64,000 nucleotides of DNA, taken from contig NZ_JACXZT010000019.1 in NCBI RefSeq assembly GCF_014779595.1, positions 285,175-349,174 on the forward strand. The letters run 5' to 3'. The notes under the pieces are model-generated. The model made no database searches. It was not told the DNA's origin and worked only from the letters and a program-made list of their open reading frames with translations. Shown one piece after another: positions 9,830 to 20,051 of the stretch. Numbering within the stretch: the stretch's first letter is position 1; each line of letters begins with the position of its first letter. The position numbers were made by a program, and so were the translations under genes. Source of the stretch: Halomonas sp. ML-15. GTDB taxonomy: Bacteria > Pseudomonadota > Gammaproteobacteria > Pseudomonadales > Halomonadaceae.

Positions 9830-10741
9830 ATGACTGCCCTCAGTCCCGACGCCGTGCCGGTTTTCAAGCTCTACGGCGAGACGCGACACTGGCCGACCCC
9901 AGACCTGTTGCACTGCGAGTCCATCGCCGAACGCAGCCGCCTGCATGATTGGCATATCAAGACCCACCGTCACGCCGACCTGCTGCATCTGCTGCATATC
10001 GCAGCCGGCGAGGTCGTACTAGATCTGGAGGGGAGCCAGACGCGCTTCTGCGGCCCGGCGCTGATCGTGGTACCGGCCATGGCGATTCACGGCTTTCACT
10101 TCGAGCAGCAGATTCGCGGTCATATCATCACCCTGGCGCAGCCGCTGGCCGAGCACCTGATCGCTGCCCTCGGCCACCAGGGCGCCGCGCTGCAGCGCGG
10201 CGGCCACTATCGGCTGGTAGATAGCGGCGAAGCCCAGGCCATCGCCCTGCTGGTCGCACAGATCGCCGACGAGTACCGCCGCCCAGCGATCAATCGCGAT
10301 CTGGTATTGCACGCGCTGATTCAGGCTCTGGCCGCCCAGGTCGCCCGCCGCGCCGAGCGCCAGCGTAGCCACCCCACCGCACTACGACCGACGCCGAGTG
10401 CCAGTGACCGAGGGCGCGCTCACTTGCAGCGCTTCCAGGCACTGATCGAGGCCCACTACCGCGAGCAGCCCACCATCGGCGCCCTGGCCAAGCAGCTCGG
10501 CATCACCGCCGCCCACCTCAATACCCTGTGCCGCCAGCTGGCCGACCGCAGCGCCCTGCAGCTGCTGCATGAGCGCATACTGCTCGAGGCCAAGCGCCAG
10601 CTCACCTACACCAATATGACCATCAGCGAGGTCGCCGATAGTCTCGGCTTCTCCGAGCCGGCCTACTTCACACGCTTCTTCAAGCGGCTTACCGGGCTCA
10701 ATCCGCGTGATTTTCGCATGCGCCAACACGCTCCCTGTTGA
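9830..10741 (+). CDS. pobR: AraC-family activator of pobA
   Basis: The 303-residue protein has an N-terminal cupin-like effector domain (about 20-160; THRHADLLHLLHIAAGEVVL) and a C-terminal AraC double-HTH (about 205-300; ISEVADSLGFSEPAYFTRFFKRLTG, given here as two parts: ISEVADSLGFSEPAYFTRF and FKRLTG). Divergence from pobA is the classical pobA/pobR layout. AraC-type PobR proteins activate pobA with 4-hydroxybenzoate, whereas Acinetobacter PobR is IclR-type. I start at the ATG at 9830, preceded by AGGAG at optimal spacing; an ATG seven codons upstream lacks a comparable site. Confidence 0.88.
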   Translation: MTALSPDAVPVFKLYGETRHWPTPDLLHCESIAERSRLHDWHIKTHRHADLLHLLHIAAGEVVLDLEGSQTRFCGPALIVVPAMAIHGFHFEQQIRGHIITLAQPLAEHLIAALGHQGAALQRGGHYRLVDSGEAQAIALLVAQIADEYRRPAINRDLVLHALIQALAAQVARRAERQRSHPTALRPTPSASDRGRAHLQRFQALIEAHYREQPTIGALAKQLGITAAHLNTLCRQLADRSALQLLHERILLEAKRQLTYTNMTISEVADSLGFSEPAYFTRFFKRLTGLNPRDFRMRQHAPC

Positions 10742-10755
10742 GATGGCGCCGGTCA

Positions 10756-11733
10756 TCAATCCTGCAGGCCACCTTCCCGCTTGCGCAGCTCCCCCGGCGA
10801 CACCCCGTAGCGCTCACGAAACACCTTGGCGAAGTGCGCGCTATCGATAAACCCGTGCTCCAGGGCGATATGCGTAATGCTGCATCGCCGCTGGGCGCTA
10901 TCCAGTAGCATCAGATAGCACTGCTCGAGGCGCAGCTCGCGAATAAAGGCGGCCGGCGGCACCATGCCGTGACGACGAAACTCGTCGTAGAGGCCCCGCA
11001 TCGAGACGTTAAGAGCAGAGGCCAGGTCCTCGGGCGCCAACGAGGGATCGGCGATGCGCTCCAGTATCACGCGGCGTGCCTTGGTGATGCGTTCGCTGGG
11101 CAGAGGGGCGCATTGCAGCTGCTGGCGCTGATGGCGCCAGAACGAGCCAAATACCAGCTCGAGTGCCGCGTCCTCCACCTGGCCGACGGGCGGACCACCC
11201 TGCCAGCTCAGTTGAGAGCGCAGTACCGCCAGGGACGCATGCGCACCGGCATCCCAAGGCAGCGCCTGCCCCTGACACCCTTCAGCCAATCGCCGCCACT
11301 CAGGCAGCTCGGCCAGGTCGATGCTCAGCATCAAGGCGCGATAGTCGCCGAATGTCTGTAACCGATAAGGCGTCGATAGGCGATAGACCGTCATCTTGCC
11401 GGGGCTAAGACGAATGCTGCGCCCACCCTGCTCCATCACCGCTTCGCCGTGCAGCTGCCACACCAGCTTGAAGGTGTGATCACCCCCAGAGAGGCCAGCC
11501 AGCCGCGGCGTCCGCGTCACCCATACCGGCGAACTGGCGAGCTTGATCAGGTGGCTTCTGTGCAGGCCCCGCCCACGCAGCCTGGCATGGAACAGCGGCG
11601 ACTGCGGGACAACCTCCAGCGGCGGCAGGTGTGCCTCACTGGCTTGCAGGAAGCACTCCAGGTCGGTCGTGGTCAGTGCGCGTGGCGGCGCGCTGTCAGG
11701 ACGTGCCACCGACGCTAGGGGGGCAGTATTCAT
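10756..11733 (-). CDS. AraC-family transcriptional regulator (FeaR/XylS-like)
   Basis: The 326-residue regulator has an N-terminal AraC-binding-like domain (about 40-190) and a C-terminal AraC HTH pair (about 225-320; ITHIALEHGFIDSAHFAKVF is the second-helix region). The domain order resembles FeaR/XylS/BenR proteins, which sense aromatic acids or amine-derived aldehydes. It is divergent from the coniferyl-alcohol dehydrogenase gene across a 216-base spacer and convergent with pobR, so it most likely controls the calA-aldehyde dehydrogenase pair. A distant BenR role cannot be excluded. The ATG at 11733 is preferred to a TTG six codons upstream. Confidence 0.8.
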   Translation of the reverse strand: MNTAPLASVARPDSAPPRALTTTDLECFLQASEAHLPPLEVVPQSPLFHARLRGRGLHRSHLIKLASSPVWVTRTPRLAGLSGGDHTFKLVWQLHGEAVMEQGGRSIRLSPGKMTVYRLSTPYRLQTFGDYRALMLSIDLAELPEWRRLAEGCQGQALPWDAGAHASLAVLRSQLSWQGGPPVGQVEDAALELVFGSFWRHQRQQLQCAPLPSERITKARRVILERIADPSLAPEDLASALNVSMRGLYDEFRRHGMVPPAAFIRELRLEQCYLMLLDSAQRRCSITHIALEHGFIDSAHFAKVFRERYGVSPGELRKREGGLQD

Positions 11734-11949
11734 AGGCTGGCGACTCCGCAACTACTGTTATAGGTATAATTTGTTGCTACTCACAACTATATAATCTGGT
11801 CCAAGCGGCCGAGATTGGCAAGTCGTCATGCAGAGACCAACAAGCGATCTGCAGGGATCGACAAGATGGGGAACCAGGCACGCGGCAGGCTAGGCGTTGT
11901 ACGAAACGTCGCCGGCACAGGCGGCCCGTTCCAACCTTGAGGATATGAC

Positions 11950-12714
11950 ATGACACTGAACGGAAAGACGCTTGTGATCACCGGCGCTGCGTCCGGCATT
12001 GGCGCCGAAACCGCCCGTCTCGCTCGCTTTCAGGGCGCCACTGTGATCGGTATGGACCGCAATGATCCGATGATTACCCTCGATGAGTTCGTCAACGTCG
12101 ACATGGCCGTGCCTGATGCCATCGACACAGCCGTTGCCGCCCTGCCCGACCGAATCGATGGCCTGGTGAATGCCGCCGGAGTCTCTGGTCTTGCCGACTG
12201 CGATCTGGTCGCACGCGTGAATTACCTTGGCCTGAGGCACCTGACCGAAGCGCTTGTGCCGAGGCTCAAGGGAGGTGCAGTGGTCAATGTCGCCTCGATC
12301 CTTGGCGTTGATTGGCCTGCGCGGCTCGGCGCGCACAGGGCGCTTTCAGAGACGCAGGATTTCGCCTCCGGCCTGGGCTGGCTTGCGGCCAACCCGGTTC
12401 CGCAAGAGACCTGCTATCAGTATTTCAAGGAAGCGCTGATCGTCTGGACCAAGAAGCGTGGCTACCGATTGTTCATGGATCATGATATCCGGATGAACGC
12501 AGTCGCCCCGGGGCCGGTCATGACCCCGATACTGGGTGAATTCGTGCAGATGCTGGGTGAAGAGCGTGTTGCCGCCGATGCAGAAAATATCAAACGCCCC
12601 GCCATCGCAGACGAAGTCGCGCCACCCATCCTGTTCCTGTGCTCGGACGCCGCGCGCTGGGTAACCGGGATCAGCCTGCCCGTCGATGGGGGAATCGATG
12701 CGCTCTACACCTGA
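11950..12714 (+). CDS. calA: Coniferyl-alcohol dehydrogenase (short-chain dehydrogenase)
   Basis: This 254-residue SDR oxidises an aromatic allylic alcohol, by family coniferyl alcohol to coniferaldehyde with NAD+. The nucleotide motif is TGAASGIG (about 11-18). The active-site Tyr/Lys pair lies in CYQYFKEALIVW, where CalA proteins have the same unusual stretch; the C-terminal part RMNAVAPGPVMTPIL and ADAENIKRPAIADEVA also follow CalA closely from memory. The spacing of these blocks agrees with CalA rather than generic FabG. It is followed 84 bases later by an aldehyde dehydrogenase, the expected next step, and is divergent from an AraC regulator. Confidence 0.85.
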   Translation: MTLNGKTLVITGAASGIGAETARLARFQGATVIGMDRNDPMITLDEFVNVDMAVPDAIDTAVAALPDRIDGLVNAAGVSGLADCDLVARVNYLGLRHLTEALVPRLKGGAVVNVASILGVDWPARLGAHRALSETQDFASGLGWLAANPVPQETCYQYFKEALIVWTKKRGYRLFMDHDIRMNAVAPGPVMTPILGEFVQMLGEERVAADAENIKRPAIADEVAPPILFLCSDAARWVTGISLPVDGGIDALYT

Positions 12715-12798
12715 TGCCTGTGCGCAGCCTCGATGAACCCAGACCATTTTCGTACCGAGCATGATAAATCCAAATCGCCATGCTGCAGGAGACACGCC

Positions 12799-14208
12799 AT
12801 GACCCTGACACACACCTTCCATGCCCTGATCGGCGGTGAGCTGAGCACCGGTAGCCGCCAGATGCCGGTGATCAACCCCAGCACTGAAGAGGTGCTCACC
12901 CACTGCCCACAAACCACGCATCAGGAGGCTGAGCGCGCCATTCGCTCGGCACGCGCTGCCTGGCCTGCCTGGCGCGATACTCCATTGGAACAGCGCCGCC
13001 GTGTGCTGCACGCCATCGCCGATCGCATCGAGGCGAATGCCGAGGAGCTGCAGCGCTGGCTGACCCTGGAGCAGGGCAAGCCGCTGGCGGGGGCTGCCGT
13101 GGAGACCTCCCAGGCCCCCGCCATCCTGCGCTTCTTTGCTGAAGCCGACCTCTCCCCCCGCACCCTGCAAGACGACGAGCAGCAGTGTGCCGAACTGCAT
13201 CGCCGTCCGCTGGGCGTCGTCGCCGCCATCGTGCCCTGGAATTTCCCCCTGGTGATGGCCTGCTACAAGCTCGGGCCGGCACTGATCACCGGCAATGTGT
13301 GCCTGATCAAGCCGAGCCCGACCACCCCGCTGGCGACACTGCGCCTCGGCGAGCTGATTGCCGACCTGGTACCACCCGGGGTGGTCAGCATCCTGCCGGA
13401 TGGCGGGGATATCGGCCCCTTGCTGACCGGCCACCCGGACATCGACAAGATCTCCTTCACCGGCTCCACCGCCACCGGCAGAAGCGTGATGCGCGCCGCC
13501 GCAGATAACCTGCAGCGCATCACCCTGGAGCTGGGCGGCAACGACGCCGCCATCGTGCTCGATGACGTGGACGTCGACGCCGTGGCACCGCAGCTGTTCG
13601 GCCTGGCCTTCGTCAACTCCGGCCAGGTGTGCATGTCGATCAAGCGCCTCTACATCCAGTCCGGCGTCTATGAGCGCATGTGTGATGCCCTCGCCGAGCT
13701 GGCGCGCAACGCCAAGGTGGGCGACGGCCTGGATCCGACCACCGAGTTTGGCCCAGTGCAGAATCGCAGGCAGTTCGAGACGATAAAGCGACTCCTCGAA
13801 CTGGCGCCACAGCACGGGCGTGTCATCGCCGGCGGCCGCGCTTATGGGCCGGGGTATTTCGTCGAGCCGACGCTGATCCGCGATATCGAGGAGGGCAACC
13901 CGGTGGTCGACGAGGAGATCTTCGGCCCGGTGCGCTCGCTGCTGCGCTTCGACGACGTCGAGGACGCCATACAGCGCGCCAATCGCTCGCCCTATGGCCT
14001 GGGTAGCTCGGTATGGACCCGGGATAGCGCGCGGGGCAAGCAGATCGTCTGTCGCTTGGAGAGCGGCAGCGCCTGGGTCAACCAGCACTTCGCCATGGCC
14101 CCACATATTCCTTTCGGCGGCCATAAACAGTCAGGCATCGGCGTGGAGTTTGGCGAAGCGGGACTTCACGAATATACCGTCATTCAGTCGGTGGTCGTTG
14201 CCAAATAA
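12799..14208 (+). CDS. NAD(P)-dependent aldehyde dehydrogenase, probably coniferaldehyde-type
   Basis: The 469-residue ALDH-superfamily enzyme has an N-terminal cofactor domain with PWNFPLVMACYKLGPALITG, NAD motif FTGSTATGRSV, the general-base Glu in TLELGGND and nucleophile Cys278 in NSGQVCMS. The start at 12799 (MTLTHTFHALIGGEL) follows AGGAG; an upstream 22-codon extension is not family-like. Its place just after calA suggests oxidation of coniferaldehyde to ferulate, feeding the CoA ligase downstream. The exact aldehyde cannot be read from sequence; this ALDH subgroup also includes aliphatic semialdehyde and aminobutyraldehyde enzymes. Confidence 0.85.
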   Translation: MTLTHTFHALIGGELSTGSRQMPVINPSTEEVLTHCPQTTHQEAERAIRSARAAWPAWRDTPLEQRRRVLHAIADRIEANAEELQRWLTLEQGKPLAGAAVETSQAPAILRFFAEADLSPRTLQDDEQQCAELHRRPLGVVAAIVPWNFPLVMACYKLGPALITGNVCLIKPSPTTPLATLRLGELIADLVPPGVVSILPDGGDIGPLLTGHPDIDKISFTGSTATGRSVMRAAADNLQRITLELGGNDAAIVLDDVDVDAVAPQLFGLAFVNSGQVCMSIKRLYIQSGVYERMCDALAELARNAKVGDGLDPTTEFGPVQNRRQFETIKRLLELAPQHGRVIAGGRAYGPGYFVEPTLIRDIEEGNPVVDEEIFGPVRSLLRFDDVEDAIQRANRSPYGLGSSVWTRDSARGKQIVCRLESGSAWVNQHFAMAPHIPFGGHKQSGIGVEFGEAGLHEYTVIQSVVVAK

Positions 14209-14419
14209 TCCCTTCGGGCCACGAAGGAGAAGATCTTCCACGCCTTAGGCGCCGCCATCGACACTAGGGGCTGCTGACGGTGATTTAGCACGCAGATGCC
14301 GCGCTAGGTCCGCGCGGTATCTGCTGGCTCGTCGCTGCCTCTTCCCCAACGCCACCCCGCCGCTGAATAGCGCGAGTCCTCGACCAAAGGCTTAGCCATA
14401 GAAGGTGACCTCACGGCGC

Positions 14420-14460
14420 GACTGTTGTAACCTGCAACAATGTTTAGTACAACAACAGTC
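14420..14460. promoter_or_regulatory. Nested inverted repeats upstream of the first feruloyl-CoA synthase gene
   Basis: In the 292-base gap before 14501, GACTGTTGT (14420-14428) is exactly complementary to ACAACAGTC (14452-14460). Inside lies a smaller repeat, TGTTG (14423-14427) with CAACA (14435-14439). The site ends 40 bases before the start codon, a plausible operator position. The rest of the gap shows no further gene. The cognate regulator is unknown; the MarR protein encoded at 49036 is one candidate. Confidence 0.4.
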
Positions 14461-14500
14461 ACTGCAGACAACATAATCTGCTGAAAACGCCGGAGCGGAT

Positions 14501-16360
14501 ATGACAGCCTCCACGCTCGACCCGACACACGCCTCCAGCAGTGCACCTCCTCAGGTGCACCTGGAACATCGCGACGATGGCTCCCAACTCCTCTACTCCA
14601 CGATCCCGCTGGGCGATGACTACGCCCGCTGCTGTGGCGAGTGGCTGGAACACTGGGCTCGCGAGACGCCGGATCGCCTCTGGCTGGCCGAGCGCGCCCC
14701 CCAGGACGCCTGGCGAGAGCTCACCTACGGCGAGGCGCGCCGTCGGGTGATCGCCATCGCCAGCTGGCTGTTGCACCAGGACCTCTCCCCCGAGCGCCCG
14801 CTGGTCATTCTCTCGGACAACAGCATCGAGCACGCCCTGCTGATGACCGCCGCTATGCATATCGGTGTACCCTGCTGCTCGATCTCGCCGGGCAGCTCGC
14901 TGATGTCGACCGACCACGCCAAGCTCAAGCGCCAGATCCAGCTGCTGCAGCCCGGGGTGGTCTACGCCGACCCCATCGAACCCTATGCAGCGGCGCTGGC
15001 GGCCATCGATGAGTGCCACGACGGCGTGGTGGTGGCCGGCAGTCGCAGCGCAGCTAGCGAGGGCAGCACGCCCTTCACCGAGCTGGAGAAGCGCACCGAC
15101 GAGACGGCGGTGATGGCCGCCTTCGCTACCCTCACCCCGGACACCATTGCCAAGTTCTTGTTCACCTCCGGCTCGGTGGGCACCCCCAAGGCGGTGCCCA
15201 ACACCCAGCGCATGCTCTGCTCCAACCAGCAGGCCAAGGCCCTGCTCTGGCCGACCCTGGCCGAGCGCCCACCGGTGCTGCTCGACTGGCTGCCCTGGAG
15301 TCACACCTTCGGCGGCAACCACAACTTCAACATCATCCTGCGCTGGGGCGGCACCCTCTACCTGGACGACGGCAAACCGACCCCGCAGCTGATCGAGAAA
15401 ACCGCCCGCAACCTGCGCGAGGTCTCGCCGACCCACTACTTCAGTGTGCCGCGCGCTTACGACATGCTGGTGCCGCTGCTGCGAGACGACGCCGAACTCC
15501 GCGAAGCCTTCTTCCAGCGCCTGGAACTGATCTTCTACGCCGCCGCGGCGCTGCCCGATCACCTGTGGAAAGAGCTCGAGGAGATGGCCCGCGAGACCAC
15601 TGGCCGTGAGGTACTGATCGCCTCCTCCTGGGGCGCTACCGAGACCGCGCCGATCTGCACCGACTGCCATTTCCCGGCGGTACGCTCCGGGGTGATCGGC
15701 GTGCCGGTGCCGGGCACTACCCTCAAGCTGGTGCCCACGGCGGGCAAACTCGAGGTGCGGGTCAAGGGTCCCAACATCTTCGCCGGCTACTGGAAGCAGC
15801 CCGAGCTGTCGGCCAAGGCGTTCGACGACGAAGGCTTCTACCGGATGGGCGATGCTGTACGCTTCGTGGATCCCCGGCGGCCCGAGCTGGGCCTGCTCTT
15901 CGACGGCCGCGTCAGCGAAGACTTCAAGCTGCTGACCGGTACCTGGGTACATGTGGGCGCCCTGCGCATGGCCGGGCTCGACGCCCTGAAGCCCATCGCC
16001 CAGGACATCGTGGTCACCGGCCACGACCGCGACGAAATCGGCTTCCTGGTTTTCCCCCATCTGGCCGCATGTCGCCGCCTCTGCCCCGATCTCCCCGAGG
16101 GTGCGCCGGTCGCCAAGGTCCTTGCGCACCCTGTCGTGCTCGAGCAGGTGCGCAAGGCCATGCGCGCCATGCGGGCGAGCGGTGGCGGAAGCTCCACCTA
16201 CCCGACCCGCGCCCTGCTGCTCGAGGAGCCGCCCTCGGCGGAGGCCGGGGAGATCACCGACAAGGGCTACATCAATCAGCGCAAGGTGCTGGAACGACGT
16301 GCCGATCTGGTCACCGCCCTCTATGCCGACACGCCGGCCGCGGCCGTCATCACCCTTTAA
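14501..16360 (+). CDS. Feruloyl-CoA synthase-like aryl-CoA ligase (first copy)
   Basis: The 619-residue ANL-superfamily acyl-CoA ligase would activate a hydroxycinnamate or phenylpropanoate with ATP and CoA. The P-loop-like motif is FTSGSVGTPKAVPNTQ (about 221-236), followed by the feruloyl-CoA-synthase signature [15 protein letters not shown]5 is SWGATETAP, and the C-terminal domain carries ITDKGYINQRKV with the catalytic Lys region. GGAG precedes the ATG. It heads a tight operon with hydratase, hydroxyacyl-CoA dehydrogenase and acyl-CoA dehydrogenase, so its product is probably handled by beta-oxidation. It is a clear paralogue of the ligase at 46898-48733. Confidence 0.88.
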   Translation: MTASTLDPTHASSSAPPQVHLEHRDDGSQLLYSTIPLGDDYARCCGEWLEHWARETPDRLWLAERAPQDAWRELTYGEARRRVIAIASWLLHQDLSPERPLVILSDNSIEHALLMTAAMHIGVPCCSISPGSSLMSTDHAKLKRQIQLLQPGVVYADPIEPYAAALAAIDECHDGVVVAGSRSAASEGSTPFTELEKRTDETAVMAAFATLTPDTIAKFLFTSGSVGTPKAVPNTQRMLCSNQQAKALLWPTLAERPPVLLDWLPWSHTFGGNHNFNIILRWGGTLYLDDGKPTPQLIEKTARNLREVSPTHYFSVPRAYDMLVPLLRDDAELREAFFQRLELIFYAAAALPDHLWKELEEMARETTGREVLIASSWGATETAPICTDCHFPAVRSGVIGVPVPGTTLKLVPTAGKLEVRVKGPNIFAGYWKQPELSAKAFDDEGFYRMGDAVRFVDPRRPELGLLFDGRVSEDFKLLTGTWVHVGALRMAGLDALKPIAQDIVVTGHDRDEIGFLVFPHLAACRRLCPDLPEGAPVAKVLAHPVVLEQVRKAMRAMRASGGGSSTYPTRALLLEEPPSAEAGEITDKGYINQRKVLERRADLVTALYADTPAAAVITL

Positions 16361-16390
16361 CCCATGTACTTTCCATCGCCGAGGCCCCTC

Positions 16391-17161
16391 ATGAGCGAGA
16401 CACTCGTCAAGACGTCACTGGACGACAGCATCTACACCATTACCCTGGCGCGGCCGGATAAGCGCAACGCCGTGAGCGACCGCCTGCTCGGCGCCCTGGA
16501 AGAGGCACTGATCGCCACTCCCGAGGACACCCGGGTGATCATCCTGGCCGCCGAGGGCAAGCACTTCTGCGCCGGACTGGACCTCGCCGAGCATCAGCAT
16601 CGCGACCCCTTTGGTGTGGTCCAGCACTCGCGGGGCTGGCACCGTATCTTCGACCGCATCCAGAATGGCGGCATCCCGGTGGTCGCCGCCATGCAGGGCG
16701 CCGTCATCGGCGGCGGCCTGGAGCTGGCCACTGCCACCCATGTGCGCGTCGCCGAAACCAACACCCTCTATCAGCTACCCGAGGGGCGCCACGGCATCTT
16801 CGTCGGCGGCGGCGCCTCGGTGCGTGTCTCCAATATCATTGGTCCTGGCCGCATGTGCGAGATGATGCTCACCGGCCGCGTCATGGAGGCCGACGAGGGC
16901 CAGCGCCTGGGGATTTCCCACTACGTGGTCGGCGAGGGCGAGAGCCTCGACAAGGCCCGCCAGCTCGCCGCGCGTATCGCCGAGAACGCGCCCATGGCCA
17001 ACTGGGCCATGGTCTCGGCCATCTCGCGTATCGATAACATGGCCAGCGAAGACGGCCTGTTCGTGGAGTCGCTGACCGCAGCCCTGACCCAGACCAGCCC
17101 CGAGGTCGCAGAACGCATCGGTAGCTTTTTCAAGAACAAGGGCCAAGGCCCACGTACCTGA
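16391..17161 (+). CDS. Enoyl-CoA hydratase (crotonase family)
   Basis: The 256-residue crotonase has both catalytic glutamates of true hydratases in place: GGGLELATATH and LPEGRHGIFVGGGA. The CoA-binding motif is HFCAGLDLAEH. It would hydrate an aryl-enoyl-CoA. It does not resemble the feruloyl-CoA hydratase-lyase (Ech/FCHL) family, which has a WTAGMDLKEYFRE-type motif, so side-chain cleavage by retro-aldol is less likely than ordinary hydration. The gene lies 30 bases after the CoA ligase and 18 before the 3-hydroxyacyl-CoA dehydrogenase. I use the ATG at 16391 rather than one nine codons upstream. Confidence 0.85.
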   Translation: MSETLVKTSLDDSIYTITLARPDKRNAVSDRLLGALEEALIATPEDTRVIILAAEGKHFCAGLDLAEHQHRDPFGVVQHSRGWHRIFDRIQNGGIPVVAAMQGAVIGGGLELATATHVRVAETNTLYQLPEGRHGIFVGGGASVRVSNIIGPGRMCEMMLTGRVMEADEGQRLGISHYVVGEGESLDKARQLAARIAENAPMANWAMVSAISRIDNMASEDGLFVESLTAALTQTSPEVAERIGSFFKNKGQGPRT

Positions 17162-17179
17162 TTGGGAAGGAGTGAGCAG

Positions 17180-17965
<786 letters not shown>

Positions 17966-17974
17966 GCAGTCACC

Positions 17975-19759
17975 ATGATCGATTACCAAGCGCCGCTGCG
18001 CGATATGCAGTTTATCCTCGACGAACTGGCCGGCATCGAAGCCATCGCCGGGCTGCCCGGCTGCGAGGACGCCTCGCCCGATCTGGTGGGCGCCGTGCTG
18101 GAAGAGGCCGGCAAGTTCGCCAGCGGCGTGCTCGCCCCCCTCAACCAGACCGGCGACCGCCAGGGCTGCCGCCTGGAGGGCGAACGGGTGGTCACCCCCG
18201 ACGGCTGGCAGGCGGCCTACGACCAGTTCCGCGATGCCGGCTGGATCGGCCTCTCGCTGCCCCCGGCGCACGGCGGCCAGGGGCTGCCCAAGCTGGTCTC
18301 CACGCCGGTGTGGGAGATGTGGTTCTCGGCCAATATGGCCTTCGCCATGCTGCCCCAGCTCAACGTGGGCCAGACCGAGGCGCTGATGATCGCCGCCAGC
18401 GAGGCCCAGAAGGACCGGTGGCTCGACAAGATCGTCAGCGGCGAGTGGGCCGCCACCATGAACCTCACCGAGCCCCAGGCCGGCTCGGACCTGGCCGCCA
18501 CCCGCATGCGTGCCGAGCCCACCGAGGATGGCCGCTACCGGCTCCATGGGCAGAAGATCTATATCTCCTACGGCGAGCACGAACTCACCCCCAATATCGT
18601 GCACCTGGTACTGGCCCGGTTGCCCGACGCCCCGCCAGGGGTCAAGGGGCTATCACTGTTCCTGGTGCCCAAGTACCTGCTCGATGAGCAGGGTGAGCCA
18701 GGTGAGCAGAACGATATCCGCTGCATCTCCATCGAACACAAGATGGGCATCCACGGCAGCCCCACCTGCACCCTCAGCTACGGCGATGACGGCGGCGCCC
18801 TGGGCGAGCTGGTCGGCGAGCCGCACCAGGGGCTCAAGACCATGTTCGTGATGATGAACGACGCCCGCTTCAACGTCGGGGTGCAAGGGGTGGCGCTGGG
18901 CGAGCGCGCCTACCAGGCGGCGCTGAACTACGCCCGGGAACGCGTCCAGGGGCGCGATATCGTCAGCGGCGACAGCGGCCGCCCGATCCTCGTCCACCCG
19001 GACGTCAAGCGCATGCTGGTGTCGATGCGCGCCCGCCTGATGGCCATGCGTGGCCTGCTCTACACTGCCGCCGGCTGGTTCGACATCGCCCGCCATCATG
19101 CGGATAGCGAGGTCGCCGACAAGCATCGCCGCTACGTCGACCTGCTGATGCCGGTGGCCAAGGGCTGGTGCACCGAGGTCGGCACCGACCTCTGCGACGA
19201 GGCGATCCAGGTGTTTGGCGGCATGGGCTTCGTCGAGGAGACCGGGGTCGCCCAGCTGTTTCGCGACGCCCGCGTCACCACCATCTTCGAGGGCACTACC
19301 GGGATCCAGGCCAACGACCTGCTGGGCCGCAAGATCCTCCGCGACGAGGGCGCCACCCTGCGCGAGCTGATCGCCGATATGCGCAACACCGCTACCCAGC
19401 TCGCAGACCATCAACACCTCGGCGACCTGGCGGAATCCCTCAGCGAACAGGCCACGCTGCTCGACGAAACCAGCGACTGGCTGCTCGAGCACCGCACCGA
19501 GACCGCCAACCTCTACGCCGGCGCCGTGCCGCTGCTGCACTTGCTGGGCCTCGCCTGCGGTGCCTGGCAGATGGCGCGCCTGGCGCTGGCCGCCGAGGCG
19601 CGCCACGAGAACAAGGAAGGCGACGCCGACTACCTGCGGGGGTTGGTGGAGCTGGCCCGCTTCTATATGGCCACCCAAGCGCCCCAGGCTAACGCCCATG
19701 CCCATGCCGTTCGTCATGCCGGGCCGGTGCTGAGCGGGTTTCCCGAGGCCGCGCTGTGA
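17975..19759 (+). CDS. Acyl-CoA dehydrogenase, long DmdC/AcdA-like type
   Basis: The 594-residue FAD acyl-CoA dehydrogenase is about 200 residues longer than classical members. It has N-terminal, middle (MNLTEPQAGSDLAATRMRAE) and C-terminal dehydrogenase domains plus an extra helical C-terminal domain (about 470-594), as in 3-methylmercaptopropionyl-CoA dehydrogenases. The catalytic base is predicted as Glu439 in IFEGTTGIQ. It would introduce the alpha-beta double bond into a saturated arylpropanoyl-CoA, widening the operon's range to dihydro-cinnamates. It is the last gene of the beta-oxidation operon; the thiolase step may come from 23948-25138. Confidence 0.88.
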   Translation: MIDYQAPLRDMQFILDELAGIEAIAGLPGCEDASPDLVGAVLEEAGKFASGVLAPLNQTGDRQGCRLEGERVVTPDGWQAAYDQFRDAGWIGLSLPPAHGGQGLPKLVSTPVWEMWFSANMAFAMLPQLNVGQTEALMIAASEAQKDRWLDKIVSGEWAATMNLTEPQAGSDLAATRMRAEPTEDGRYRLHGQKIYISYGEHELTPNIVHLVLARLPDAPPGVKGLSLFLVPKYLLDEQGEPGEQNDIRCISIEHKMGIHGSPTCTLSYGDDGGALGELVGEPHQGLKTMFVMMNDARFNVGVQGVALGERAYQAALNYARERVQGRDIVSGDSGRPILVHPDVKRMLVSMRARLMAMRGLLYTAAGWFDIARHHADSEVADKHRRYVDLLMPVAKGWCTEVGTDLCDEAIQVFGGMGFVEETGVAQLFRDARVTTIFEGTTGIQANDLLGRKILRDEGATLRELIADMRNTATQLADHQHLGDLAESLSEQATLLDETSDWLLEHRTETANLYAGAVPLLHLLGLACGAWQMARLALAAEARHENKEGDADYLRGLVELARFYMATQAPQANAHAHAVRHAGPVLSGFPEAAL

Positions 19760-19841
19760 CGATAGAGAGAGCCAGCAGTCGCTTCGCAAAGATGCAAAGA
19801 ATGATGCACAATGACATCAAACCAGATGCGGAGCCTGTGCC

Positions 19842-20051
19842 ATGCGCACTACCATCACCATCGATGACGCCCTCTACGAGCAGGCGTTGAGCCTTGCCGA
19901 ACCTGGCGTGGACAAACCCGCCGACATCGTCCGTGAGGCCATCCAGACCTATGTGCGGGTCCAAGCGGGCCGGCGCCTTGCCGCCTTGGGGGCAACGGCA
20001 CCCGACATGCCGGATATCCCTCGGCGCCGAAGCGAACCCACAGGGTCATGA
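19842..20051 (+). CDS. vapB: VapB-type antitoxin
   Basis: The 69-residue protein opens with a ribbon-helix-helix-like segment (MRTTITIDDALYEQALSLAE), as in the short VapB/DUF2191 antitoxins that bind DNA and neutralise VapC. The C-terminus is basic and proline-rich, the usual toxin-binding tail. The stop codon overlaps the vapC start (ATGA at 20048-20051), which indicates translational coupling. GGAG lies nine bases before the ATG. Confidence 0.85.
   Translation: MRTTITIDDALYEQALSLAEPGVDKPADIVREAIQTYVRVQAGRRLAALGATAPDMPDIPRRRSEPTGS

Noticed and set aside
12346..14124. A 592-codon minus-strand frame opposite the aldehyde dehydrogenase gene.
   Set aside because: The plus strand has all aldehyde dehydrogenase motifs; the minus-strand translation is Gly/His/Gln-rich without domain character.
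14459..16129. A 556-codon minus-strand frame opposite the first CoA-ligase gene.
   Set aside because: Antisense shadow of a clear ANL-family ligase, with no family signal of its own.
16391..17161. Feruloyl-CoA hydratase-lyase (ech) identity for the crotonase downstream of the ligase.
   Set aside because: Motifs differ from the lyase family and both hydratase glutamates are in place, so ordinary hydratase is the safer call.
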